A stretch of 26,583 nt of DNA from Ascoidea tarda (nom. inval.). Lineage: Eukaryota; Ascomycota; Saccharomycetes; Ascoideales; Ascoideaceae. The DNA lies in assembly GCA_030560485.1 (NCBI GenBank), contig JAKTTS010000190.1:1-26583 (forward strand). Reading direction: 5' to 3'. The notes beneath the pieces were generated by a model. That model worked only from the letters and a program-made list of their open reading frames with translations, had not been told where the DNA came from and ran no database searches. This document shows, piece by piece, positions 17,630-26,424 of this stretch. Position numbers and translations under genes: made by a program. Positions within the stretch are counted from its first letter, which is position 1. Each line of letters begins with the position of its first letter.

Positions 17630-19006
17630 TTAACTAGTTTTCTGTCTTTTATTATCAGATTCATCTGAATCTTCTTCATAAGTAGGAATCACTTTTTCTG
17701 CTTTGTCAATCGATGAAACAGGTCTCTTTTGAACTTGAATTGAACGAGGAGGGGGATGGGTACCAACAGGATGAGCCCCAGGTGGGTGAGCTTGTTGAGG
17801 ATGTAGCCTTCTTTTTGCTTCTCTTTCCTTTCGTTTGAACCGTATTTCCTCTTGCTTGGAAATCAATTCTTGTTTACTTACCCCATCATTTATTGAGCCT
17901 AAAATCTTGGTAACAACTGAGACATGATTGCCATTTATTTTATCATCTCTAAATCTTAACATTGTCCAGGTATCATTTTTATTTTTTCTTGCTTCCACTA
18001 TCCGGCCATTAAGAGGCTCATTAAGAGATTTCAAAGTTTCCCATTCTTCATCAGTTATTGATAGAGTGCTAAATTTTTCATAATTCGCCTTATTGTTTTG
18101 ATTATGATTATGATTATAAACAATGACATCATTTTGAGGATTGTTATTTTGTTGATTATTTAACCATATCAATAAATTTATATTAGGTTTGGAATCATAA
18201 TCAGTATATTCGCGATTTGGATCATTAGGATCAGTGATATCCGGATCAATGTATTTATTAAAATCTAGTTGAATCTTAAAATCAATTGAATTCTCTTCAG
18301 CGGGTTTCCATTTTAATAATGTTTTATCGGTGTTTTGAATATAAGGAGAATTGCAACAAGTGAAGATTAAACCATCGGATTTGTGATTTAATTTTTTCAT
18401 TAAATCAAATGTCATCAAAATTTGATCTCCCAAAAAAAAGTTTTTAAGACTAATATGAAATGGATAAGTTGAAACTAGTTTCGATTCAATTATCTTAAAT
18501 TTATTGAAAGGCTTTATGATGTTTTCTTGAATTCTACCCAATCTCTTATTAAAAGGTTTCAAACAAAGATTTACACCATTTATAGCAAGACAATCAAAGA
18601 TTAAGTATTTTAATTTTTTATCGTTATCGAGAACCAACTCACCGTCAATAATTGTACCATTATGAAAAGTGTTTGGATCATTAGGTTCTAAAGGAAAATG
18701 AAGTTGTGGAAATAACACCCGATAGTATTCGTTAGTTCTTGTTATAAAAAAACAACCTTCTTCATGAAGCGATGGCTCGTATAGCAATAGCATCAAACAT
18801 CGTAGTCCATCAGATTTTTCGCATAAAAAGTAATCATGTTGTAATAATCTTTCAGAGATATGTTTTCTTTCAAAACTGATAGGTTGACTTCCAGGAAAGG
18901 AGGTGTTAGAAAGATTTAAAATGCTTTTCACTTGGTATCTTAGTTGCGCTTCCACAGAAGGAGGAAGACGATCACCAGGTATCTCTGGTATGTCAAGAAC
19001 AGCCAT
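17630..19006 (-). CDS. CEG1: mRNA capping enzyme guanylyltransferase subunit CEG1
   Basis: The 458-residue GTP:RNA guanylyltransferase transfers GMP to the 5' diphosphate end of nascent RNA polymerase II transcripts, working with a separate RNA triphosphatase (Cet1). Length matches yeast Ceg1 (459). The covalent nucleotidyltransferase motifs appear in order: motif I EKSDGLR (active Lys64), III IDGELVL, IIIa YLIFDCLAING, IV HKSDGLIFT, V LLKWKPAEENSIDFK, and the OB-fold part with WTMLRFRDDK. Between motif V and the OB segment lies an Asn/His-rich insert (VYNHNHNQNN). The C-terminal tail has a His/Pro repeat (AHPPGAHPVGTHPPP) before an acidic and basic end. Both are probably disordered. The start is the ATG at 19006. 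Confidence 0.95.
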   Translation of the reverse strand: MAVLDIPEIPGDRLPPSVEAQLRYQVKSILNLSNTSFPGSQPISFERKHISERLLQHDYFLCEKSDGLRCLMLLLYEPSLHEEGCFFITRTNEYYRVLFPQLHFPLEPNDPNTFHNGTIIDGELVLDNDKKLKYLIFDCLAINGVNLCLKPFNKRLGRIQENIIKPFNKFKIIESKLVSTYPFHISLKNFFLGDQILMTFDLMKKLNHKSDGLIFTCCNSPYIQNTDKTLLKWKPAEENSIDFKIQLDFNKYIDPDITDPNDPNREYTDYDSKPNINLLIWLNNQQNNNPQNDVIVYNHNHNQNNKANYEKFSTLSITDEEWETLKSLNEPLNGRIVEARKNKNDTWTMLRFRDDKINGNHVSVVTKILGSINDGVSKQELISKQEEIRFKRKEREAKRRLHPQQAHPPGAHPVGTHPPPRSIQVQKRPVSSIDKAEKVIPTYEEDSDESDNKRQKTS

Positions 19007-19315
19007 GTTTGGTGATTGTAATTGTGTTGATGTAAATCAAACCACCAATTCAAATGATTCAAGCGACTTATCAAAACTTTATTAGACATACTTTTTTATC
19101 TTTTACATAACTCTTTTTTAACGTTCGTGGTTTTTTTTCTCATCGGCCGTTGCCTAATGGAAAAGAACAGGGCTTCTAACACAAAAATTGTGGGTGCTCT
19201 GTTCGTATCCTATTTAATAACCTACGGTTTATTGGTTTATATTGATGTTGAAATATTCTTTATTACCTGTTTAAAGTAGTTATGTGGAATGCAAGTTATG
19301 TAATTGGAAAAAAGT
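19007..19315. other. Intergenic region between CEG1 and OLA1
   Basis: Both flanking genes run leftwards, so this holds the OLA1 3' end and the CEG1 promoter. It also contains the tRNA-like element at 19141-19215. Confidence 0.6.
19141..19215 (+). pseudogene. Degenerate tRNA-Arg(UCU)-like element
   Basis: TTGCCTAATGG (19150-19160) resembles a tRNA A box, and TGTTCGTATCC (19200-19210) differs from the B-box consensus GGTTCGANTCC at two positions. Between them is CTTCTAA (19173-19179), which reads as an anticodon loop with UCU. The spacing is about seven bases longer than in an intronless tRNA. I cannot fold sound D, T and acceptor stems, and no T-run terminator follows. CAGGGC (19168-19173) pairs with GCTCTG (19196-19201). 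It is probably a decayed tRNA copy or a TFIIIC-binding relic rather than a working tRNA; it may also be chance. Confidence 0.35.
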
Positions 19316-20500
19316 TTAGTTTTTACCTGCACCAGCTCTGAAGTAGATGATGTCGCCATCTTCAACCACATAATCTTTACCCTTTTGTGCGACTTTTCCA
19401 GCAGCTTTAACTAACGCTTCATCTTTATATTCAACAATATCTTGATATTTGGTGATGTGGGCCAAGATAAATGTATTCATCAAATCGTTGTGGATAACAC
19501 CAGCAGCTTGTGGAGCCTTGGTACCTCTTCTGATGGTCCATTCACGAACTTCTTGAGGTCCACAGGTGAAATATGAAATCAAATCCAATTTTTGTCTCAT
19601 TGTGGTGATAATTTTTGGTAAAGCACTTTGTGTACCGAGCCTTTTCAACTCCTCTTCCCTTTCTTCATCTGTTTCCATATGAGATAATTTTTCTTCTAAA
19701 CAAACAGAGAATGGTATGATGACATCATTTGGAGAATATTTGTCAACCCATTCTTTGATTTTTTTTAAATGTTTATTTTTCCTTCTAATGTAGTCCTTTT
19801 CGGATAAATTGATCAAATAAATTGATGACTTTGCAGTCAATAACTGCATTTTATTAATGACTTCAACTTCTTTTGATGTCCAGGTTTGGTTTGCTACTCT
19901 ATGTCCATCTTCTAACATTTTGATGATTTTATTCACCAATATAGCTTCATCTTTTTTTTGTTTAACTTCCAATGATTGCCCTCCTCTTCTGGTGATCTTT
20001 TCAACACCTTCAAGATACTTTTGAGAAAACTCAATGTCTTTCAATCTCAATTCATTTGATATAATCTCCAAATCTCTCACGGGATTAACATCTCCTTCAA
20101 TATGGATAATCTCAGCGTCATCAAAACATCGAACCACTTGATAAATTGCATCAACTGCTCTGATATGGGATAAGAATGCGTTACCTAATCCTTCTCCTGC
20201 ACTTGCACCCTTGGTTAACCCAGCGATATCGTAGACTGTGATATAAGCAGGAACCTTCTTTTGAGGCTTGTAGATGTCAAATAATGTGTCCAATCTTGGA
20301 GATGGAACAATAACTCTAGCTTCTTCTGGATCAATTGTGGCAAATGGGTAATTAGCTGGATTACCTAAAGGACATCTAGTGATTGCCTGGAAAAAGGTTG
20401 ATTTACCAACGTTGGCCAAACCAACAATCCCAGACTTCAAGTTATTACCTGGACGACCCAAAAGGATCTTTTTCTCCTCAACTGCTTTCTTTGGACCCAT
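19316..20500 (-). CDS. OLA1: Obg-like ATPase OLA1 (YchF family)
   Basis: At 394 residues it is the same length as yeast Ola1 (YBR025C). It is a cytosolic YchF-type P-loop NTPase that prefers ATP and associates with ribosomes and stress responses. Visible motifs are the P-loop GLANVGKST (residues 27-35), the switch II sequence DIAGLTKGASAGEGLGNAFL, and NLSE near residue 232, which replaces the G-protein NKxD motif and explains the ATP preference of this family. A coiled-coil insert and a C-terminal TGS domain (HNDLMNTFILAHI to DGDIIYFRAGAG) follow. The start is the ATG at 20500. It is divergent from SEC21. Confidence 0.96.
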   Translation of the reverse strand: MGPKKAVEEKKILLGRPGNNLKSGIVGLANVGKSTFFQAITRCPLGNPANYPFATIDPEEARVIVPSPRLDTLFDIYKPQKKVPAYITVYDIAGLTKGASAGEGLGNAFLSHIRAVDAIYQVVRCFDDAEIIHIEGDVNPVRDLEIISNELRLKDIEFSQKYLEGVEKITRRGGQSLEVKQKKDEAILVNKIIKMLEDGHRVANQTWTSKEVEVINKMQLLTAKSSIYLINLSEKDYIRRKNKHLKKIKEWVDKYSPNDVIIPFSVCLEEKLSHMETDEEREEELKRLGTQSALPKIITTMRQKLDLISYFTCGPQEVREWTIRRGTKAPQAAGVIHNDLMNTFILAHITKYQDIVEYKDEALVKAAGKVAQKGKDYVVEDGDIIYFRAGAGKN

Positions 20501-20774
20501 TCTAAAGACACAATGCTAACGTCAATTCCAACGACTCGTAACACTTGTTTTTTCAATTCTGTTGTTTTGTTGGTGATTTTTCACTTTTTTTTTCCCTCCA
20601 GAAAATTCCAGACCCGGCCCTCCAAATCAGGCAACACAAAATCCCCGCTAAAGACCGCAGAATTTGACCACGTGCGACTGCGATTTTTGAACAAGTTTCA
20701 ACTTCAGAGATCAGATCAAAAGAAGAAAACAGCTCTTCTTCTGCTGCTGCTGCTTCCAACCAACTCCATTCCTA
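20501..20774. promoter_or_regulatory. Divergent promoter of OLA1 and SEC21
   Basis: The 274 bp carry CACGTG at 20669-20674, about 100 bp before the SEC21 ATG, followed by GCGACTGCG. T-rich tracts lie on the OLA1 side. No strong TATA box is seen. Confidence 0.55.
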
Positions 20775-23606
20775 ATGTCTGCTCTTTCCTACAAGAAGTT
20801 TGAGGACAGCGACTCAGGCGCATTGCCTGACAAGATGACCATTTTCCAAGACTGTCTCCAGGCCTTCAATGCTACTCCTGTCAACGCCAAAAAATGTCGA
20901 CTACTATTATCCAGATTGATGAGATTGTTGTATTCTGGTGAAACCTTTCCTAGTCAAGAGGCAACTACTCTATTTTTTTCCATTTCCAAATTATTCCAGC
21001 ACAAATCCTCCTCTTTGCGTCAAATGATTTATTTGGCCATCAAGGAACTAGCCACGATCTCCGATGATGTTCTTATGGTGACTTCTTCCATCATGAAAGA
21101 TATCCAAAATGGCGATTTGATATTCAGGCCAAACTCAATTAGGACTTTGAGCAGAGTTCTTGATGGCTCCACGGTTCATGCCACCGAAAGAATCTTCAAA
21201 AATTGCATTGTTGATAGAAATCCAAATGTTTCATCTGCTGCTTTGATCTCGTCATACCATTTGATTCCTGTAGCCAAAGATGTTGTCAAAAGATGGACCA
21301 ATGAAACCCAAGAAGCTGTTTTTGCTCAAAAATATTTTCCTCCAAATCAATTCAACAATTCAAGCAATTCTTCTTATCAAGATTTATACACTTCAACTCC
21401 TTCATCTACTTTTTTCACCCAGTATCATGCTTTGGGTTTATTATATATCTTAAGGAGCCATGATAAAATGGCTTTAATGAAAATGATCCAAAGCTTAAGC
21501 GGTGCCAATTCTCCACTTAAAAACTCAATGGCAATTGTACAATTAATAAAATATATCACTAAAATAGTTCAGGATTCTAACGACCCTCATTTGACAAATA
21601 CTCTATTTCCCAAATTATCAAATTTCTTAAAACACAGATCAGATATGGTTGGTTTAGAGGCTTCCAAGGCAATTCTATCATCCTCTTTATTCACAAATGA
21701 ACAACACGCGACTGCAATTTCTACTTTGCAAGATTTATTATCTATTCCAAGAACTGTTACAAGATTTGCCGCTGTTAGAATCTTAAATAGAGTTGCAATG
21801 AAAAATCCTGAAAAAGTCGTTGTTTGTAATGTCGAATTAGAAAACTTAATTTCCGATTCTAATAGATCAATTGCTACCTATGCAATCACAACTCTATTGA
21901 AAACAGGTTCTGCTGAAACCGTTGATAGATTAATAAAAACAATTTCAAGTTTCATGAATGATATATCGGATGAATTCAAAATCGTTGTAATCGATGCAAT
22001 TAAAAACTTATCATTGAAATTCCCAGGCAAATATAAATCAATGTTACTCTTTTTATCTGACGTATTAAGAGATGACGGTGGCTTCCCATTCAAGAGTGCT
22101 GTAGTTGAAGCCTTGTTTGATATGATCCATTTCATTCCAGAATCTAGAGATTCTGCTTTAGAAAACCTTTGTGAATTTATTGAGGACTGTGAATTTACTG
22201 AATTAGCTGTAAGAATCTTACATTTATTAGGTCAAGAAGGTCCCAAAACTAAAAACCCTACTCTTTATATTAGACATATTTATAATAGGGTTGTTTTAGA
22301 AAATTCAATTGTCAGATCTGCTGCAGTATCTGCTTTAGCTAAATTTGGTTTAATCGATGATCCAACCATAAGAACTTCAATTGAAATTTTACTAAACAGA
22401 TGTCTTTGTGATGCTGATGATGAAGTGAGAGATAGAGCAACTCTTGCATTAAAATTATTAAAATCAAAGAAAAATACCTCGGATTCATCAAACATCATTG
22501 TCTCAGAATTCATTAGACCCTCAAAATTATATTCATTTCCAATTTTAGAACAAAAATTGGCTTTATATATTTCAAAGGGAGCATTTGAAATCCCATTTGA
22601 TACCTCCTCCATTCCTCAACTTTCTGAAGATGAAATCAAAGCTGCTGAATATCAAAACAAAACATCTGTTACTTCAACTGAATCAACACGAGCCACTAAA
22701 TCTAATCGTGATAGCACTGTTAATCATTCTCCTGCAAATGATTCCAGCGAAAGAAATAAATTCAGTGAAAAGGATTTACTACAACAAAAATATAGTCAAG
22801 AAATTGCCTCAATTGAAGAGTTTTCTAGTCATGGTCAATTGTTACATTCATCTTCAATTATAGAGCTCACGGAAAAGGAAACTGAGTTTGTTGTTTCATG
22901 TGTTAAACATTTGTTTAAGGACTATTTAGTATTACAATTTAACGTTGAAAACACATTGCCATCAATAATATTAAAGATGGTTTCAGTTGTATCAATTCCA
23001 AGCAATGATTATTATGAAGAAGATTTTATTTTGCCAATTGAAACATTGGCGCCTGAAGCTAAGGGGACTATATATGTATCATTTAAAAGACCGGTTGACG
23101 AAGAAGGATTTGATATTATTGCAGAATCATTTTCAAACACATTATCATTTACTACACATGAAGTTGATCCTAGCACAGGAGAAGTCAGTGAAGAGGATGA
23201 AGGATTCCAAGATGAGTATCAAATTGAGGATTTGGATCTTATTGCAGGAGATTTTGTTATACCATCATTTGTTGGGAATTTTTCAAATATATGGGATGAG
23301 CTTTCAAAGGAAAATGAAAATGTTGCAACGTTTAGTTTGAATAGTTATAATTCAGCTGATGGAATACAAGGAGTTATTGATAAATTGATTGAAAATCTTT
23401 CAATGATGGCGATTGAAGGTACAAGAACGTTTGAAAACAGTTCCAATAGTCACCTTTTGAAATTATATGGAAAATGTATAAATGGTGAAAGAATTGCAGG
23501 AGTTATTAAATTAGCATCAAATTCTAAAGATGGTGTAATCGCAAAAGCCATTATAAGAGCAGATTCAATTAAATTGAGCGAAGTTGTTCTTAATAGTGTG
23601 GCTTAG
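20775..23606 (+). CDS. SEC21: Coatomer subunit gamma SEC21
   Basis: The 943-residue gamma subunit of the COPI coat (yeast Sec21 has 935) acts in retrograde Golgi-to-ER transport and binds Arf1-GTP and dilysine cargo. The N terminus, YKKFEDSDSGALPDKMTIFQD, and blocks such as GETFPSQEATTLFFSISKLFQH, FTQYHALGLLYILR and RHIYNRVVLENSIVRSAAV match yeast Sec21 closely. Residues about 10-550 form the adaptin-type HEAT-repeat trunk. A charged linker (about 605-670) leads to the gamma-COP appendage domain (about 690-943), with EFVVSCVKHLFKDYLVLQFN and DEGFQDEYQIEDLDL. The start is the ATG at 20775, and no intron is evident. It is convergent with CAF40, its neighbour in S. cerevisiae also. Confidence 0.97.
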   Translation: MSALSYKKFEDSDSGALPDKMTIFQDCLQAFNATPVNAKKCRLLLSRLMRLLYSGETFPSQEATTLFFSISKLFQHKSSSLRQMIYLAIKELATISDDVLMVTSSIMKDIQNGDLIFRPNSIRTLSRVLDGSTVHATERIFKNCIVDRNPNVSSAALISSYHLIPVAKDVVKRWTNETQEAVFAQKYFPPNQFNNSSNSSYQDLYTSTPSSTFFTQYHALGLLYILRSHDKMALMKMIQSLSGANSPLKNSMAIVQLIKYITKIVQDSNDPHLTNTLFPKLSNFLKHRSDMVGLEASKAILSSSLFTNEQHATAISTLQDLLSIPRTVTRFAAVRILNRVAMKNPEKVVVCNVELENLISDSNRSIATYAITTLLKTGSAETVDRLIKTISSFMNDISDEFKIVVIDAIKNLSLKFPGKYKSMLLFLSDVLRDDGGFPFKSAVVEALFDMIHFIPESRDSALENLCEFIEDCEFTELAVRILHLLGQEGPKTKNPTLYIRHIYNRVVLENSIVRSAAVSALAKFGLIDDPTIRTSIEILLNRCLCDADDEVRDRATLALKLLKSKKNTSDSSNIIVSEFIRPSKLYSFPILEQKLALYISKGAFEIPFDTSSIPQLSEDEIKAAEYQNKTSVTSTESTRATKSNRDSTVNHSPANDSSERNKFSEKDLLQQKYSQEIASIEEFSSHGQLLHSSSIIELTEKETEFVVSCVKHLFKDYLVLQFNVENTLPSIILKMVSVVSIPSNDYYEEDFILPIETLAPEAKGTIYVSFKRPVDEEGFDIIAESFSNTLSFTTHEVDPSTGEVSEEDEGFQDEYQIEDLDLIAGDFVIPSFVGNFSNIWDELSKENENVATFSLNSYNSADGIQGVIDKLIENLSMMAIEGTRTFENSSNSHLLKLYGKCINGERIAGVIKLASNSKDGVIAKAIIRADSIKLSEVVLNSVA

Positions 23607-24410
23607 AAAAAAACCACAAAGTTATAGAAATAAAATTGCGCATAAAGTGTATCTTACTTTATAGGTAAATAACGTATTTAATTAATTATAATTATAATTC
23701 TTATTTATTTTTGTTTTCATTTTTATTTTTTTATTTTTAATCTCAAATTCAATTTATTTAATTCATTTAAAAAATTTAGTTTAGATAATGATAGTAATGG
23801 TGGTAAAATGAAAATGACAATAAAAATGAAAAATAGTAATAGTAGAATTTAGCAGTTTGAATTTGATAAGAAAAAAAAATAAATAAAATAGTCAAAAAAC
23901 AATCAAAAGGACACAACCAATATATAAAGAAAAAAGATAAGTGAAAACATACCCATGAAAAAGTTAAATGAAAATAAGTAGAAAAATAAATATCGAGATT
24001 AATATTTATAAGAAAAACAAAAAAAGAGGTAAAAGTGAAAAGTGTGTAACGTAATGAAGATGAGAATATGAAGGAAGGGGAAAAACAAAACAAAACAAAA
24101 CAAAAAAAGCAAAGATAAGAAAAAGAAAAAAAAAAAAAAAAAACTAAATCTGAATTATTAAATTAATTGCAATTTTATGTTGATTATATGTTGATTATAT
24201 GTTGATAATTTTTTTTTATTTTTTTTTTATTTTTTTTTTTTTTTTTGAAGTTTGAAGTTTGAATTATATGGTACATATAAACAGAAGAGTTAAATGGTGG
24301 TAAGAGAAGTAAAATGGAGAAATAGAAAGGATATAACATGATTGACATTATGAGAGTAAATATGATAAAGATGGATTAGATAAGAATAAGAGGAATATTG
24401 TGATGTATTA
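23607..24410. other. AT-rich convergent region between SEC21 and CAF40
   Basis: An 800-bp low-complexity region. Just after the SEC21 stop is a perfect 7-bp hairpin, ATAAAGT (23642-23648) and ACTTTAT (23656-23662). Then follow A-rich sequence, an (AAAAC) repeat (24081-24108), a poly(A) run ending near 24143, an 11-bp repeat ATGTTGATTAT (24177-24206) and long T runs (about 24209-24246). A 105-codon minus frame here is a translation of this simple sequence, not a gene. Confidence 0.6.
24177..24206. repeat. 11-bp tandem repeat ATGTTGATTAT
   Basis: Two perfect copies and an eight-base partial copy, in the convergent SEC21-CAF40 gap. Confidence 0.85.
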
Positions 24411-25952
24411 TTAGTTATTTTGATTCAAGTTTGATAGTAAAGTTTGAAGGCATTTATTTGTATTTGAATCTTCTCTTAGAATTATTTTAAAAGTTGAATC
24501 ACGTAGAGGGTTTGGTAAACAAGTGATTAAGGCATTTTTAGCGGATTGATTATCACTTAATCTAAGATAACATCTTACTACATGTTTTAGTAATCTTGCA
24601 GTTTGATGTTTAACAAGTTGATCAACCATTGAGTTTAGTACAGTGTTAACAGCGTTAAATCTTTCCATTGTTTGGCAAATGTATTCTAAACCGTTGTCGT
24701 CTAGTAGGATTTTTTGAACGATGAAGATAGCTACAGTTTTTGATAATTCAGTTGAGGATTCCATGATTTTAAGGCAAAGAGGGATGATTTCAGTGTTTAA
24801 TAGGAAGGATATAACATCTGGGGAATCGTTTTTAACTAGGGCGCCAATGACACCCAAGGAGGTTAGTCTCAAGTATTCAAAGGATCTTGATTTTGAATCA
24901 GTGTTTAAGAAAGGGTATAGGAATAAAGGTAAGTCAGCGTTTAAGAAGAGGATTCTAGTATCGGGATGAGAGGCTACACACTGGAGTAAAGCTAGGGCAT
25001 TGCAGACTCTGTTGGAAGCAGTAGGAGACAAAATTGGAGGATCTAGTAGTGGATAAACCGAGGTGATTTCATTAAGTAGAGAAGACATGACACCAAAGGA
25101 ATGCCAAAGAACCAAAGCTAAATCGTCATACCTTTCCCTTGTTTTGCCCAATTCTAATAGGGCTTGTTCTTTATTGGGACCATAAATGAATTCGATAAGC
25201 CATTTGTAGACGTTTTTGTCATCTAGGGCCTTGTTAGATGTGATAGAATATGAGTCTTGGACTGATAGAGTTGATTGATTTGCAGAAGGGGTAGGTGTTG
25301 CAGAAGATTGAGATTGAGATTGAGATAGAGATTGAGATTGAGATAGAGATAGAGATTGGAATTGTGGTTGAGACTGAGATTGAGATTGTAATTTTTGTTG
25401 TTGTTGAGATTGCAAGTTGGAATTGGAATTGATTTGTAACAGAGATTGTTGGGATTGTTGAGATTGAAGCAGTGGTCTTGGTTTTGATTGAGCATTATGA
25501 GATTGAACAGAGTGTTGACCGGCTAATTGAGCAGCGTTCATTGTCTGTTGCAATTGCTGTTGAGAGACAGGAGTGTATTGAGGTGAATGAGAATAAGGAT
25601 TATTGTGTAAGTTGTTCAAGTTGTTCAAGTTGTTCAAGTTATTGGAAATGTTGGAAATGTTGGAAATGTTGGAAATATTGGAGTGATTGTTATTGTTCAT
25701 ATTGTTGTTATTGATATTGTTATTATTGTTATTATTGTTATTGTTGTTATTACTATTATTTGCATTGTTTCCATTATCGCCATTGTCACTGTTTGCGTTG
25801 TGCGAATTTTGTTGATTGAAGTTGGCCACAAAGTTGTTCAAGTGGTTGGCAGCGATTTGAGCAGGAGTGTCGGGAGCAGAGTAGGAGGACTGTTGGTGTA
25901 AGAGCTGTTGCTGGACAGCAATGTCCGAGTAAATGGCAGGACCTCTGTACAT
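24411..25952 (-). CDS. CAF40: CCR4-NOT subunit CAF40 (RCD1/CNOT9 family) with long Q/N-rich N terminus
   Basis: A 513-residue orthologue of yeast Caf40, the armadillo-repeat subunit of the CCR4-NOT deadenylase that recruits regulators to mRNA. The RCD1 domain fills about residues 245-513: [94 protein letters not shown] and [15 protein letters not shown]. The first 244 residues are low complexity: poly-Asn, repeats of NIS and NNL encoded by 9-bp tandem units (about 25610-25680), and Ser/Gln repeats. I chose the ATG at 25952 ([10 protein letters not shown]). The frame continues upstream with an in-frame ATG at 26132, but that stretch is GC-rich promoter sequence. Yeast Caf40 also has an Asn-rich N terminus, though shorter (protein 373 residues). 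Confidence 0.94.
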   Translation of the reverse strand: MYRGPAIYSDIAVQQQLLHQQSSYSAPDTPAQIAANHLNNFVANFNQQNSHNANSDNGDNGNNANNSNNNNNNNNNNNNINNNNMNNNNHSNISNISNISNISNNLNNLNNLNNLHNNPYSHSPQYTPVSQQQLQQTMNAAQLAGQHSVQSHNAQSKPRPLLQSQQSQQSLLQINSNSNLQSQQQQKLQSQSQSQPQFQSLSLSQSQSLSQSQSQSSATPTPSANQSTLSVQDSYSITSNKALDDKNVYKWLIEFIYGPNKEQALLELGKTRERYDDLALVLWHSFGVMSSLLNEITSVYPLLDPPILSPTASNRVCNALALLQCVASHPDTRILFLNADLPLFLYPFLNTDSKSRSFEYLRLTSLGVIGALVKNDSPDVISFLLNTEIIPLCLKIMESSTELSKTVAIFIVQKILLDDNGLEYICQTMERFNAVNTVLNSMVDQLVKHQTARLLKHVVRCYLRLSDNQSAKNALITCLPNPLRDSTFKIILREDSNTNKCLQTLLSNLNQNN

Positions 25953-26411
25953 GGCGGGCAAGGAGAAGCAGCAGAGTAGAGAAGCAGAAGAAGCAAAAGA
26001 AGCAGGAGAAGCTGGTGAAGGAACACAAGATAAACAGATCCACTCACGAAAAGTGACACAAATCCACCGGTGGCGTACGCGGCACGTGCAGTGACCGTCT
26101 GCGGATATCCGGCTGAGTCTGCGTTGAGTCATGTGACTGCGTTGTGACTGCGTTTCGGGGCGTGTGCATGCGTTTCTGGTGGAGAGAGACTCCGGCCGGA
26201 AGCGACGCAGAGAAGGAGCTGAAGCAGCGTAGGTATATATAGCTGAGCTCCTGCTGGCTGGGATCTGGTGGGCTTTTGGAAGGAGTGCACTGTTCAGGCC
26301 CACCAGAATCACCAAAACCACCAGAACCAGAACCAGAACCAGAACTGCTGCCAGTCCAGCTGCTGCGTTTTATTCCTCCTCCTCATCCCAGCCAAACTAT
26401 ATTCTGTGGAA
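25953..26411. promoter_or_regulatory. GC-rich divergent promoter of CAF40 and the right-edge gene
   Basis: CACGTG lies at 26083-26088, TGAGTCA (Gcn4/AP-1-type) near 26124-26130, and an 11-bp tandem duplication TGTGACTGCGT at 26132-26153. TATATATA at 26234-26241 is about 170 bp before the ATG of the rightward gene and fits that direction best. A (CCAGAA)4 repeat at 26321-26344 would lie in its 5' UTR. Confidence 0.65.
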
Positions 26412-26424
26412 ATGGCTGCTCTCA
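26412..26424 (+). CDS. First coding exon of a split gene running off the right edge (partial)
   Basis: ATG GCT GCT CTC A (Met-Ala-Ala-Leu plus one base) is followed directly by the donor GTATGT at 26425. A canonical TACTAAC branch point lies 128 bp further on. Tiny first exons ending just after the ATG are typical of highly expressed yeast genes such as those for ribosomal proteins. A TATA box about 170 bp upstream supports this direction. Without splicing the frame stops after 27 codons. The remainder is outside the window, so the product cannot be named. Confidence 0.65.

Noticed and set aside
23776-24093. 105-codon minus frame between SEC21 and CAF40
   Set aside because: Phe/Tyr/Ser-rich translation of low-complexity AT sequence; no start context or homology.
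25223-25495. 90-codon minus frame within CAF40
   Set aside because: Alternate-frame reading of the Ser/Gln repeat.
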